From the NCBI GenBank assembly GCA_022432975.1, contig CM039509.1, forward strand, positions 3,845,043-3,909,042: DNA of 64,000 nucleotides. The letters are read 5' to 3'. This DNA is from Begonia masoniana (taxonomy: Eukaryota; Streptophyta; Magnoliopsida; Cucurbitales; Begoniaceae). The position numbers and the translations under genes were made by a program. The notes below the pieces were generated by a model that saw nothing but the letters and a program-made list of their open reading frames with translations, was not told the origin of the DNA and ran no database searches. Shown here one piece after another: positions 47,605 to 60,531 of this stretch (position 1 is the first letter of the stretch; the number at the start of each line of letters is the position of its first letter).

Positions 47605-50331
47605 ACAACTGCTTCTCCACCTCAACGACAGAAAAAAAAGATTGAACAAATTCTATGGAATCTGACTCACAGTGATCGTTTATCACAGAACGACTTATGC
47701 TATCAAATGTTGTAAAATGAGTATTGGCTGGTTTACAAGTGGATATTTATTAGAAGTTTCTATTAATATATCCTTGTTGAAACATTATCACGGGGTGGGT
47801 GCTCGGTATATGACTTCAAAGCGGAGTCCTTATTCGTTGCTTCCGCGGTCCACTGTCAAATTTATTCCTTCCAATTCATCAGGCGTTCTCAACATTATGC
47901 CGTAAAGAGAATTCGACCGAGCACTCTTTATCAAGTGACTTAGGGTGTTCCTACCATGTTTTTTATCAAGGTATCTTGAGATTGTACCAATCTATCATTG
48001 TTCAAATTCAGCTGACATTTTTTTAAAATGATACAGTAATGTAAAAATAGAAGATTGGTGAGATGACCAGCTATCGTAATGATAACATCCAGCCTGGAAA
48101 AGTTTGATTGGAGAAAAGGAGTGACGGATCGGAGAAATGATTAGGGGTTCGAGATATACTGCAAACTGGTAACCATATTCATACTTCTGGTTTGACCCAT
48201 GAAAGAGAGAAAGGCAGTAATGGAGAGGGACTAAAGTAGATAACAGCCCATCCTAGAGGTAGACAGAGCCACTTCATGCTAGAGGTAGACATTTCTCTTG
48301 TTCCTTATAAACAGGTGTCACAGCATAAAATTGAAGATATTGTCATACCCTGCAAATTTTTTTGTCACACGACCGACTTTTATCGAGTTTTTGCTCGAGT
48401 CATGTGGATGAAATTTTGATTGGTTATACTTTGATTTACCCAGATTAAAATGTTTAATTTCTATTAGATATTATATATATTATGTATTGAATTTGTTAAT
48501 CCTAGTATTTCATGCCACCTGTTGTTATTCTTGACCTCTCTTTTACCTTCTAAAGGTGAGTTATTTGGCTCTTCTAGGCCATCATGGCAATTTGAAATTG
48601 TCTTCTCATCATAATAAACACTGCTTCAACTTCTCTTACAACTTACAGTAACAGATATGATAAGGGGGTTGTAACTTTTATGGCTAGCTTTATGTTTATA
48701 GGATTATTTGTTCTTGTGTTTGTGAAGTGCTTGGTTATTTTAAGGAGTTTTGTCAATCCTCATTTTAACAAACAAATGTCTTTTTCTTTTAGTATTTTTT
48801 TTTTTAATAATTGAAACTTCTACTTGGTTTCTTATATAAAGCAGGGTATGGGAACTACGACGAGGTACTGGAAATCCATGGAAAATGGCCTGAAAGGACA
48901 AACTTTCCGGTCTAAAAGACGAAAACTTTGGGGCAGGGGAGGGGGGATGAAAGCTCTCTTTTTATCACTTGGCCTCTACACGGCCGAGCAGCAGCTTATG
49001 TACTCTATCCGAGCTAGTTTTTCAGAAAGTGAAGAATGGAGATGTTGCCAGAGGTGCTAGAGTAGTAGATTCATACGAGAAAACATAAGCAAAGAGCCTC
49101 TAGTTGTGCACCTATAAATAAGGTACATGAACAATCATTTGATCTATTATTTATTTTGATCTCATTATGCACATCACATAAAGGAAGAGCCGTATGAGAT
49201 CAAAATTTCATTGCAATTCTGAAACGTAGATGCTTTAAATCAAATGACGACCGTAACAGATGTCTGTTCACTCTGAATGAAGTTTTACTGAAATTCTACA
49301 AAATTATTACGAAGCTATGCAACTAGAAATTGATCCCCATGATCAAAGAGCTTATTATGTACTCTATCCGGTGAAGTTTTCGAGCAGAGTCCTCATATTG
49401 TGATGCTCTAGTCGGTTTGGAGTAGACATTCGACAATGTTAATGCACTGTTCCAATGCAGTGGTCAGAGTTGTGGGCTAGCTTTGGCTCTCGGATTCTCG
49501 AACTCCGACCACAACAATTGTTTCCTTTGTTCGCTTTCTTTGTTGTTTTAGATAATTTGATCTTACGATCAATAATCTTATCAAGAGTTTGCATGGGATT
49601 TTTTCTTCAAACAACAAGGCAAAATGAACTGATGAAGGGCTCTTAGTAGTTATAATTGGTGTTTTGAGGCTATTTTTGGAGAGAGTATAAAGATAATTGC
49701 AAGTTTTTCTTGTTTATGATTATTATTATAAACAATTATGATAATGTAATTTTGTATGATTTGAATTTGAAAAAAGTAATGAAGTACAATAATTACCAAC
49801 CCTTAATTTCATAATTCAATTCCCAAATGTTGGACTGCTTTATTTACAATTGATTATTTTATAATTCAACTATCAATAGTTGTTAAAAAGAAGTATATTG
49901 TCAATTTATCCGTTAAATTTAGATTGTATATACTATTTTCTATTTAAACCGATTTTACTCTCTATTGCAATTTCTAATTCAATTTCAATCGAGTTTGAAA
50001 TTAATTTAGAAATCACCATAAAATTTAGAAATTTGCTTAAAACATTACTAAATTAAAAACATGATAAATACGCACTAAATTTAATCGAGAACAATATCTA
50101 AATTATTAATATATGAATAAATTAAGCTTTGATTTGTCAAAAAAAAAAAAAAAATTATAAATAGACTCAAATGTTAATATTTAAATTGTACTTCACCTTA
50201 AAAAACTACTATCAATACCAAGCTGAGTTTATAATTCGCTCTGCAAGCAATGAACTTCAAAGTTTATGGAAAGAAAAGTTCAAAATCCAATACTTTTAAA
50301 TACTCTAAAATGCTAACCTTCTTCATCCATA
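47605..50331. other. Long intergenic region without a recognised gene
   Basis: The sequence is AT-rich with scattered short open frames (47672-47905, 48824-49060, 49455-49646), none with a known motif or exon context. The phrase TATGTACTCTATCCG occurs at about 48998 and 49356, hinting at an old duplication. Nothing further can be supported. Confidence 0.5.
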
Positions 50332-50340
50332 AACAAAAAA

Positions 50341-50822
50341 GAGTAAAGTGCAATTTGGCCCCTACAACTAGGTGAAATGAACAATTTACACTGTAAACTC
50401 GGATAATGGGCAATTTGGCCCCTACTACTAAGATAAAGTGCAATTTGGCCCATACCGTCATATTTTCCGTCAAAAAGTAACGTTTTTTTGCTTGTTTATT
50501 TATTTTTTCCAAAATGCACCTCACTCAGGTTTTTTTTTTTTTTTAATTCTATTCCTCTGTCTTCTTTTTTCAGAGAGTTAAAAAAAAAAAAAACCAGAGT
50601 GGAATTAGCCGAACCGGTCCTGTCCGGTTCGGTCCAGTGAGGGGCATTTTGAGAAAAAAATAAATAAACAAGCAAAAAAACGTTACTTTTTGACGAAAAA
50701 TATGACAATAGGGGCCAAATTGCACTTTATCCTAGTAGTAGGGGTCAAATTGCCCATTATCCATGTTTACGGTGTAAATTGTCCATTTCACCTAGTTGTA
50801 GGGGCCAAATTGCACTTTACCC
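50341..50822. mobile_element. 482-bp fold-back MITE of MULE type
   Basis: The left arm (50341-50520) starts GAGTAAAGTGCAATTTGGCC. The right arm is its inverted copy and ends GGCCAAATTGCACTTTACCC. The arms are about 180 bp with a few differences, and the loop carries CCGGTCCTGTCCGGTTCGG. A perfect 9-bp duplication AACAAAAAA (50332-50340 and 50823-50831) flanks the element, consistent with Mutator-type insertion. There is no coding sequence. Confidence 0.92.
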
Positions 50823-50876
50823 AACAAAAAAACCTAGCAATTGATTATTTTTTGCATTCTTAGAAACAAATATTGC

Positions 50877-51590
50877 TAGGGTTGGGTTTGAGAATTGGCC
50901 GGGTTGTGCATGTTTCAGGCCGATTTATTCATGTTTCGGGCCAGGTTAAACCAAAATTTCCAAGTTAACCCATGGTTCGATTCTTCTGCGGTTCGGGCAG
51001 TTTTTGACCTAAAAACCCTAGAACATTGTGGCCCACAGTGTTGGGAATCTCTAAACCGACCACGATTCAAAAATAGCATAACATCCCAGAACAAACTAGT
51101 CGCCGAGCGGATCTGAACCGCAGGTCAGGGACAGTTCTGCCCACCACTACTCTAAAGTGCTGGGAGAGTATCTATCATTATTTCTTTGAAACTTCTTCAA
51201 AAATCTCACGGCTATGTAAACAAGAGTAATCTTTTTCCCTGAGGACAGAGTAAGTGGGAAAATCATAGGGAATAGAATTCAACATACTCAACCCAAAAAA
51301 CGTATGGGAGGGAACCAGTTCCGGTTTCGGGAATTTATTTCCCGAAACCCACGGTCCAGTCCGGTTCCAGCCCAGAACCGGCACGGACCGGACCGTGCCC
51401 AGCCCTAGGTCAGGGCCAGTACTGCCCACCACTACTCTAAAGTGCTGGGAGAGAATCTTATCATTATTTCTTTGAAACTTCTTCAAAAATCTTACTCGTA
51501 TCATAGCCAAACAAAGAGTAATCTTTTCACCTGAAGAACAGAGTAAGTGGGAAAATCATAGGGAATAGAATTCAACATACTCAACTAATG
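50877..51590. mobile_element. hAT-like fragments with a ~170-bp direct duplication
   Basis: TAGGGTTGGG at 50877 and CCCACCACTA near 51148 look like opposite ends of a small hAT derivative. A second hAT terminal block lies at 51290-51407 and ends CCGTGCCCAGCCCTA. Sequence starting GGTCAGGG at 51123 and at 51408 is repeated for about 170 bp (shared CCCACCACTACTCTAAAGTG and CTTGAAACTTCTTC-type blocks), at a spacing of 285 bp. Both copies lie about 0.4-0.8 kb downstream of the Tudor-SN stop codon. Confidence 0.6.
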
Positions 51591-51945
51591 TATAATTTGT
51601 CGCGAAATTAAAAAAGAAGAAAGAAAACAGGAAACTTTATTGTACCGCTACAAAAGTTTTATTAAACGACTCACAAGATCTATGAAGTTCTTCATATCTG
51701 CAAGGAAAAAGGAGAGACTTTTTCTATGCCACCCCCAGTTCCCACTAGCAAACTGAAGACCATTAGCTTACCTTATTAAGACATTAAAATAACAAAAAAT
51801 TGTCTCCTAATTTTAGAAAATGAAAGAAATTAAAACAACAAACAAAACTTAAAAAATGGTCCTTACCCCAACATTCCCTCTTTTTCTGATGCGAGAATTC
51901 ATGCCTCTGAAAATAACTCAATCGTCTAGCATGCACCGAGGTCGC

Positions 51946-54900
51946 TCATCGTTTGCCACCACCGGCTTTTCTAGCAGGAGGAGCCATATCGTCCTCTTCT
52001 GAGTCGACATCACCGTATTGCCACATTCCCAGCCTCTCTTTCTTGGCTTCTTCAACATATTTTTCAAGAATGCTCATGGCAGCTTGTTTTTCCTTCGATT
52101 CCCACCTTTTTCTTTTCTCTAGTCTGGCAAGTCCATCCTGAAATTTCACTCAGCTAGTAAATAAAAGTTGCCCAAAATTTCAGGTAATATAAGCAAACTG
52201 GAAAATAAAATAAGGGAAGTCCATTGCTTTCACTATGTTGGCACTCGAAAGACAGTTCCTTTTAAAACTCATTCCGTAAGAAACAGCAGCTCTAACAAAT
52301 TCTAAGTGGGAAAAAGTGTATATATATTTATATTCATATATTTGGTGTAAAAAATATGGTTAAAAAAATTAATATGACGCATTCGGGTTCAAAGGGGAGC
52401 AATATAGAATATGTTCACCAATGAAAGTTAACAGAGAGGTAATATTCAAACCTTAACAATCATGGCATTGATGCTGAGCTCAGAATCCGCAGCAGTTAGA
52501 GTGACAATAGAAACACTCCCAGTTCCTTGCCCTTTGACCTTTCCTCCCGAAGAATCAACTTCTTCAATTGTAGCACGGAATTCTATGGAGCTGGTAAGCA
52601 TGTGTTCACAGAGATATTCGGCTGCCTCTTGACCAAAGTCCTCCTCCAAGCTGGGAACCCTTATGTACGCAAGGCTGCACAGCTGCGCAAGCCCAGGTGC
52701 CGAAGCCATAGACGAATCAAGAGGACGTAGCTGGCTAAAAGTAATAGCCTCTTGATTTCCATAGTCAATGTAAAACACTTCAAACACATCTTTAGGGGAT
52801 TCGACAGTTCCTCGAGGCGCATTGACGATCTACATAAGTCAAATACCAGAAGATAGATCATGAGGAATGCAAGAACGAAATCAACTTCAATTTTCTAAAT
52901 TAAGAAAATTTTCAATTATAAGAACAAGACTCTACAAATAAAAAAATAAAACATTAAAGAAAATAAGGTCTTAAGGGGTTGCATTTTGCTTAACTTAAGG
53001 GCGGCGGTTTGGAACTGTTCTGATGGCTTCAACTGACACAGATATTTTTTCCCTCCATACATTATCATTCACTTAGACACTTACACGGATTAGACGATAA
53101 CATTTGAAGAATAATCAATGAAAAGAAAAGGAAAAGAATAATGACTAATCAGTGTCATTGGGATGTTTATAACAAACTAATTATCCGATTGCTGAGACGT
53201 CTACATAGAGGCATAACTAGTTGCACAATTTGCAAATTTTATCTAGGATAAAAATAATTGAGAAAAGGACAATTAATGTTTAATAAACGTATGCACTAAT
53301 AACTTACCATCGCTCTGTTCCAAGAATTATCTGCACTAAACTGAGCAAGGACAATATCTCCTTTCTTAGGATTAAAGGCCCCAGTAGAGGAGCTTCTTGA
53401 AGATTCAAAGAAGCCATCTGCTGTTGAATTGTAGCTATTTTGTGATCGCCAACTTTCTGGACGTAAAACTTACCTCCACCCAAGACTTCAGTAACAGTAA
53501 CCTATCCATATAACGAGTAAGACAGTAAATCACAGCACACAAACAGATATTAAACAGAGAAGTTCTCTTAACAAACCTTTAGCACTTCTTTCTGTTTGCT
53601 TTCAACAGATGAGGCATTGGAAACCTCCTCCCCTTCAACATAATTCTCCCAAATCTGAAAGAAAAAAATGCATCAACATTATTTGAAAAGATTCCCCCTA
53701 ATGTGACATTTAATTTCTTACTTTAAGGTTTTGCTTTTTTGCAGATCGCTCTGCCTGTTCTAGAAGGTGAGCATCCGGGACTCTGTCACTGCCAAACGAC
53801 GTTTGAAGTTTTGCCAACCCTGCTTCAAGTAGTACGACCGCCACATTTGTCCTTGATTCCCACAAGGTTCCCAAGAAAGTTCCAGTTCTGTCAACAGTTT
53901 CTACCTCAATCTGTGAATAAGGTAAATGTGATGAGAAATTAAAAAAAATGGTCAACTATCACTTTGACAAAATAAAGTTACTTCAACATCTCTCTGCATT
54001 ATCTTCCGCCTCATCAGAGAAATTGCTTCATCTGAAAAGGGCTCATCACGACCAGGACATCTGACACCAGACAAAGCGAAGGCAATGCTGCAAGTTTCCT
54101 TCGGAATCAACAATTTAAAACGATGTCCGCTGAGAACATATTCAACAATGGCAGGAATTCTTCTACTTCGGTGTAAAAATGGCAAGAAATCTCTCGCTTT
54201 CTTGGCTGATGCCTGAAAGAAATGATGTTTTTTTTTTATGCAAAAGGATGATTGGCAAGACGAACTAATTAGGTCAAAGGGGTACAGAATTTTTGTCTAA
54301 CCGTGAGCAAATCTGTTACATGCATCACAGGAGGATCCTTGGCAGAATGAATCCCCCTCTTGCCAGCTATTGCACGCGACTCAGCAGCAAGAAGAGAATC
54401 ATAAAAGTTTGATCTCTCTTCAAAATCACGATGCCGTATGACAGTGCCAAAACCTCTGGCAACCACCAGCTCAGCTACATTTGCCCCAGGTACCTGGGAA
54501 CCTGCAGCGTTTGGAGCGGCTGAGGGAGTATCATCACCCTCAGCCTTGATTGGAGATAAAAGAAAGACAGATCCAAAATCCATAACTCTGGAATCGCCGG
54601 TTCCAGTTGCAGGACCATCACCCATGCCAACCTTCCTAGAATACTCCATAACGACATTTACCTGTGTAATTTTTCATGTGTTATAACTTGTTTAAAATTA
54701 CATCAATAATCACTTAGTGTTAAGTATTCATACTTGTCGCCCAATTAAGCGTGTTCTTAAGAACTCCTTTGCCTCACGAGCATAAGGGGCAGGTTTCTCC
54801 TCTCTACGTGGATTTCCAATTTTTGGACTCCTAATACTTGAAAGATTAACTCTTCTTTCTGCTAAAGGACTGCCGTATGGAATAGAATCATCTGCTACAA

Positions 54901-57900
54901 TTAAACAATCTCCACTAACAACCTCCACGACCTGGGATATGTCAAAATATTAAACACATAACAGAGAATAAATCACTTTAAGATTAACTAACCTAATAGC
55001 TACCTTTCCAGTAAAATTCTGGTCATGAATAGCCTTTGAATTTGTAGCCGGAGGTACATAGTTTGCCCAAAGCCTTAGACGATCTTTCTTTGCTTGAAGC
55101 TCTGCAGCTTTTAGCCTCCGCTTGGAATCTTCTTCCATCATATTTGCGCTCCATTCAACATATTTGGCCAAACCCTGCATTTTATTTAAGATTGATGAAA
55201 GAGGGAGTATAGAGTCTAGAAAAGAGTAATTACAATATTGTCTGACAAAATATACAATCTAGCTTTGTACTGCTGCAGCACAGCTATATGATAACAGTAT
55301 CTAATTGGCACAGATGTATCATAATTAATGATAGAAAGTCCTACTCTGATAATGCGCTTGCAACTCATGGTGGCATGTTATAGCACCATGATGCCATTTC
55401 GAGCATTACTGTTATCCAAATGGAAAACAAAAAAGAAAGAAAGAAAAAACAGATGGCAGTGAAAATGAAGTTGATCAAGAATCAACCAAGTTCGTCAAAT
55501 CATGTCATGTCATCTTATAATAGAGGTTGAAGTGTACCTCATCATAGATTTTTATTGGTTTTCATATTCAGAAAATATAAATACAACAATTGAAAAAATC
55601 CTTCTAAAGTTTCATTTGTTAATAGTTAGGCAGGAAAGGAGGCATGGGAAATGGGTATTACAACCTATTCCAATATTTACTTTACTAGCAGCCATATGGG
55701 AAATACTTCCCATTCGCTCAGGCCCACTTGATATGGATACCCCTTTAATTTAATAAAGAGGGCTTCCACCTTTCAAAGAGAAAGTTATATATTATATATT
55801 ATATAAAATATATAAATTTACATTTTTAAAACGTTTATATAATATTCAACAAAATGTAATATTTAAATATTATGTATTTATGTTCAATTTTTTAAAATAT
55901 CATGATGAGTTTTTATTATTAACATATTTTTAATCTTTTTTACTTAGCCATTAAATATTGTCATGCATATCCAAAACAAATAATCGAAGTTTTCTATGAT
56001 AATCCACAATATATTCTTATATCATTTTTCTCACCTGTTATCAGTTCAGTTATCAAAAGATGCCATAGAGATCATTTGCACGAAGATAGACATATTACTG
56101 ATATATATGCATAGTAGTTCCAATAAACTGTGAAAACATACATTTTCCACCAGCTCCATAGCCAGGTCTTTTGCCACTTCTCCATCAGAATAATATATTG
56201 AGCCAATCAAATTACTGAACTTATCAACGCCTTCCAGGATAATGCGAACCTACAAATCCATCTCAAATTCAGATCATTTAAAATAATTAAAAGCATTAAT
56301 GAAGAAAGCAGCACTACTTACATCCCTATTCAAAACACGAGTCTCTGTAAAATGTTTTGCTTCCGCCCCATATAGTTCAGGAGCAACTTCAGCTGACGTC
56401 CCTGAGGAGACTGCAAGCCTCTGTGCAGATGTTAGAGTGTGGGGTTCACCGGAAACATCACCATTTGGCGCATTAGAGGTTATATCTGTTTCCGTCACTG
56501 ATTCTGGAGCAGCTCTTCTTCCCATTGATGGTGACTGACAAGAAAGAAAAATTATTTGCATCTCTTGGGTAAATGAAAGAGAGAACAATTTTCCATTCAA
56601 GGAGGCTGATGACAATTTTTCCACACACCTGTATACCCGCAACGAACACCTGCACAAACTGAAACTCTGGAAGCAGATAGACACGAACAGTACTGCCATC
56701 TCGAACCTGCTCAACAATTCCCTGCATGTGACTCCCCTTGTTAGCAGCTAACAGACCCATTGCATCTAAGTTGCTCGGATCTCCAATGGCAGAGGGAGGC
56801 AAAATTCGGATGGATGCTTCAGCAGCACCAGGAACCTGCAATCAGGACTGATAACTTTAGTATCAACATTAGTTTTTTATTTATTTTCAAATTTAAAAAC
56901 AAAACCAAGGAAGATATTATTCACATTCCTACAATCCACCATCCAAAAAGCAAAAATAACTTAACATCCCTTCTTTCAAATTTCAAAGGATTAAAAAAAA
57001 ATAGTATTTAAGAGAACGAAAAGGTGCAAAATTCTAATCCAGCAACCTTAGTCCAACGACCAAGGCCTTGTAGCTTTGCTTGCTCTTCAAGACGCAATAA
57101 TTCTGCAAGATAAGGGCTCACTTCTCCTTTCTGTTGGCCCTGTTCCCTGACCTGCATTGACAAGGTTCGGTGAACTGCCTGTACATAAAAGATATATGTA
57201 AACACTCCAATCAAAAGGGAGATACATATATAACCTTTGCCCATCCTGCAGAAACAATCAAAGCTGCAACATTCTTGTCACCAAGAAAAACAGAACCAAA
57301 CTCACGACCTATGGTTGGCACAGCATAATCTACCCGAAAAGCTACCTCCTGCAGTAATATGAAGAGAGAGTTATGAACTGCATGTACATTCTAGACTAAA
57401 AATAATATTATGAACAAGAATATAGACTATAAATATGAGCATTAGACAAGCCAAGAATCACCTTTCCTATGCAGAGATTCCTCAGATACTCCCTGCTCTC
57501 CCATGCAAATGGTTCATCAAAGCCTCCTCTTCGAGCCTTTCAACGTTTCAGAGTTAAAACACTAATGAAACAAAACTGAAATAAAACAGACCGATGAAAG
57601 TAATTTTGGGATCAAAACCAGAAATCTACACCAATCCGATTACAAGATAATGTTGTGGTAGTTTTAATGCTTTAGACATGTTTACACTACCCATGTTAAC
57701 ATCATTGTTAATCCAAGAAAATACAAGATGAAAGGATGAGGACACATAAGAACCCTTCGCTATATTGAAAAATGGGATACAGGATCATGAAGACTCCGAG
57801 GGGAAAGAAAACAAAATAAAAGATTACACTTGAGGAGAAAAAGAAAACGTGATGTGAGTCGCAATCTTACAAGTCTTGGAGCAACAAGAGAAGATAAGGT

Positions 57901-58032
57901 TATGGTCTTTTCAGGCGGGGGTCCAGGCTTGTTACTAGCCATAGCAGTAATAACTAAGCAATCCCCAGAAGGAACCGCTTTGACCTTTCCTCTGTACCAT
58001 CCAGAGGCCCCGACGCCGGTTGCTGATGCCAT
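51946..58032 (-). CDS. TSN: Tudor-SN (Tudor staphylococcal nuclease), one-base frameshift in exon 14
   Basis: Sixteen exons on the minus strand are inferred: 58032-57871, 57536-57462, 57348-57235, 57151-57047, 56835-56629, 56534-56322, 56249-56142, 55174-55004, 54931-54734, 54661-54302, 54212-53982, 53910-53722, 53654-53577, 53501-53308, 52829-52452 and 52137-51946. The order is four staphylococcal-nuclease-like domains (from WYRGKVKAVPSGDCLVI; second from GIVEQVRDGSTVRVYLLPEF; third from VEVVSGDCLIVADD; fourth from AIVEYVLSGHRFKLLIPKE), then a Tudor domain (FEVFYIDYGNQEAITF), a partial fifth nuclease domain and the acidic tail WQYGDVDSEEDDMAPP. Plant TSN binds RNA and acts in stress granules and mRNA stability. 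All exons except 14 have lengths that are multiples of three. Exon 14 is 194 nt where 195 is expected, with the shift at about 53377-53382, just before the Tudor domain. Restoring that length implies 991 residues, the family's usual size. Confidence 0.95.
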
Positions 58033-58626
58033 ATCAACGATCAACAATCCACGGTCAGCAGCCAATGACTAAGACAGATCTCCTACACCACATAGGAGTT
58101 ATATCATCAGCGAATCGTCATACGAATCAAAATAAGAAAAAACTCTTATCTGTTACAAAAAAACGTAGATTCAGACACGATAACCGCGTGCATGGAAAAT
58201 CGACATTGTATAATTGAACTCCGGAAACTCCAAATCATAACAAGATCTATAATTCCATAAGAAAAACATACAACTTTTATAATAACATGAAAAAATTCAA
58301 AATTTGCAATTTTCTAATGCATAAATTACGATGAGTTTGCAGCCGAAAAAAAAGATCTAGAATATGAAACTGAGTGACGAATTGAACTAAAATATTCGAA
58401 ATACACACCAGCAATCCTCGGATCTGATCAGAATTCGCAGTTCTCCGGCTCCTTATTTGACTCCACAGAAACAACGCCGCAAATCGATGCAATCGATTTA
58501 CTTCAAACCAAGCCGAATTGCGGATCGAAATGAATTGATCAGACGACTTCTGGAGGAGGTCGGCGGATGGGAGCTACAAGCAGCGGCAGATGCAAGAAGC
58601 GAGAGAGTTGTGATCGTGAAGCTGCA

Positions 58627-58640
58627 TTTATATATAAAGG
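58627..58640 (-). promoter_or_regulatory. TATA box of the Tudor-SN gene
   Basis: On the minus strand CCTTTATATATAAATGCAGC reads as a strong TATA element. It would place transcription start near 58600, leaving a 5' leader of about 570 bp before the ATG at 58032, probably spliced (AG acceptors near 58145 and 58083). The hAT element begins only about 100 bp further upstream. Confidence 0.6.
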
Positions 58641-59464
58641 AAGAAATGGGGAACTCATGGAGGAGGTCAAGTACGAACTTGTCCTTCGCATTTTCATTTA
58701 ATTACTTCAATTGCCAGAGGTGTCTATATCGGACTACGGATGGGCAGGACCGGACCACAAACCGAGAACCGAATAACAGACAGGATCGAAGGTTTCGATC
58801 CTGTTTCATCGGTCCTCCAAGGTATTCGGTCAAAGACGGTTCTCCCACTAAAAATCTCGTCGGTTCTAGTCTGATCCACGGTCTGGATACCAAAATCCCG
58901 AAACCGAACCGGAAATCAGACCCTTCAAGTTCAGGCTTTTGATTTAGGGATCGCGACGGTCACCGGTCACCCACTCTCTCAGAACTCAAAAGTTCAGTTA
59001 CGAGTTAGGGCTTGCGACGTTCACTCACTATCAGAACTCAGAAGAGAAGACTTAGTTCGCCCTCGCCATTTGACTTCGGTCATTCTTCAGTGCTCACTCT
59101 CGGAGTCAGCCCTCACACACTCAGCACTACGCAGCAATTTCAGCTCACTGCTCACTGCTCACTGCTCACTCTCAGCATGTAGCCACGCACGCAGGCACGC
59201 GACAACGTTCAATCGTCGTCGAAGCATTGCGCCTCTCAGTCTCTGCGGCCTGTGCACTCCACCTTCGACCAACGTTCGACGGTAAGATGCAAGAGGTGCA
59301 TTACTACGTTTATTCATTACTATTTGACTATTGATTTGAGTTACCTGAAATTTGAGTTATTGATCTAGGTTATTAATCTTTATAGTGTAATGTGTTTAGT
59401 TTAAATTGATAAACTTGTGTCGATTAATGTGTTTATTTGTTTATTGTTTTTTGCTCCATGGTAG

Positions 59465-59789
59465 GATGAATACCCCTCATAGTGAAAATTTGCATGTGGA
59501 ATCGAAAAGAACTAAGTCTCTAGCTTGGTTTCACTTAAGTAAAGTATCAAACATGGATTCAGCTAAATGTAATTATTGTGAGCAGATTTATACAGCACAC
59601 CCGACGAAAAATGAGACTTCTAGTTTAGTAAAGCATATTGAAGTATGCAAAAATTTTCCACGAAATGTAGACAGTAAGCAAAAAACTTTGATCTTTAAAC
59701 CTAATGAGAGTAAGATTGCTGGTATACCCATATTTACTATAATGGCTCCTAGAGAATTTCTCGCAAAAAAAAAAAATTATCTTGAATGA
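59465..59789 (+). pseudogene. hAT BED zinc-finger exon, copy 1
   Basis: After the acceptor CATGGTAG, the exon encodes MNTPHSENLHVESKRTK, then the BED finger CNYCEQIYTAHPTKNE...SSLVKHIEVC (C-x2-C and H-x4-C), then KIAGIPIFTIMAPREFLAKK. A lengthened A run near 59766-59777 shifts the frame. The sequence then runs into the first exon of the next unit in place of the transposase body. Confidence 0.85.
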
Positions 59790-60183
59790 ATTGCCACTGA
59801 AAGTGGTAGAAGGAATTGATTTCGGTCACTCTTCAGTGCTCACTCTCGGAGTCAGCCCTCACACACTCAGCACTACGCAGCAATTTCAGCTCAGTGCTTG
59901 CTCTCAGCACGCAGCCACGCGACAACGTTCAATCGTCGTCGAAGCATTGCGCCTCTCAGTCTCTGCGGCCTGCGCACTCCACCTTCGACCAACGTTCGAC
60001 GGTAAGAGGCAAGAGGTGCGCTGCTACGTTTATTCATTACTGTTTGACTGTTGATTTGAGTTACTTGAAATTTGAGTTATTGATCTGGGTTATTAATCTT
60101 TATGTTGTAATGTGTTTAGTTTAGATTGATAAATTTATGTCGATTAATGTGTTTATTTGTTTATTTTTTTTGCTCCATGGTAG

Positions 60184-60383
60184 GATGAATACTCCTCATA
60201 GTGAAAATTTGCATGTGCAATCGAAAAGAACTAAGTTTCTAGCTTGGTTTCACTTCAGTAGAGTATCAAACACGGATTCAGCTAAATGTAATTATTGTGA
60301 GCAGATTTATGCAGCACACCCGACGAAAAATGAGACTTCTAGTTTAGTAAAGCATATTGAAGTATGCAAAAAGTTTCACGGAA
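60184..60383 (+). pseudogene. hAT BED zinc-finger exon, copy 2 (interrupted)
   Basis: This has the same exon structure as copy 1 (CNYCEQIYAAHPTKNE, KHIEVCKKF). It is broken immediately after the BED finger by the Cassandra cluster at 60384. The unit resumes at 61960 with ATGGCTCCTAGAGAATTTC, so about 80 bp of the exon are missing relative to copy 1. Confidence 0.85.
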
Positions 60384-60444
60384 TAAGATATTGTCCGCTC
60401 TGGGGATTGGGCCGCAGCCCAATATCCTCCCCTCACGGCTTTGT

Positions 60445-60531
60445 TTGGCGAGGACTTCCCAGTCGGTCACCCAACCTGGGATTGCTCTCGCCGAAGCACT
60501 TTTAACTTTGGAGTTCTTAAGGGATCTGTTG
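60445..60531 (-). promoter_or_regulatory. 5S-rRNA-like Pol III promoter block in Cassandra LTR 1
   Basis: The minus strand reads, in order, GATCCCTTAAGAACTCCGAA, GTTAAAAGTGCTTCGGCGAG, GGTTGGGTGACC and CTGGGAAGTCCTCG. These match the plant 5S rRNA segment from the A box to the C box with scattered changes. It is an LTR component, not a 5S gene. Confidence 0.88.

Noticed and set aside
48824..49060. Small protein-coding gene downstream of the PPR gene
   Set aside because: 78 codons, no recognisable motif, no splice or promoter support, and the adjacent frames are equally plausible noise.
50877..51149. Complete small hAT with target duplication
   Set aside because: End-like motifs exist, but the 8-bp flanks on the two sides do not match.
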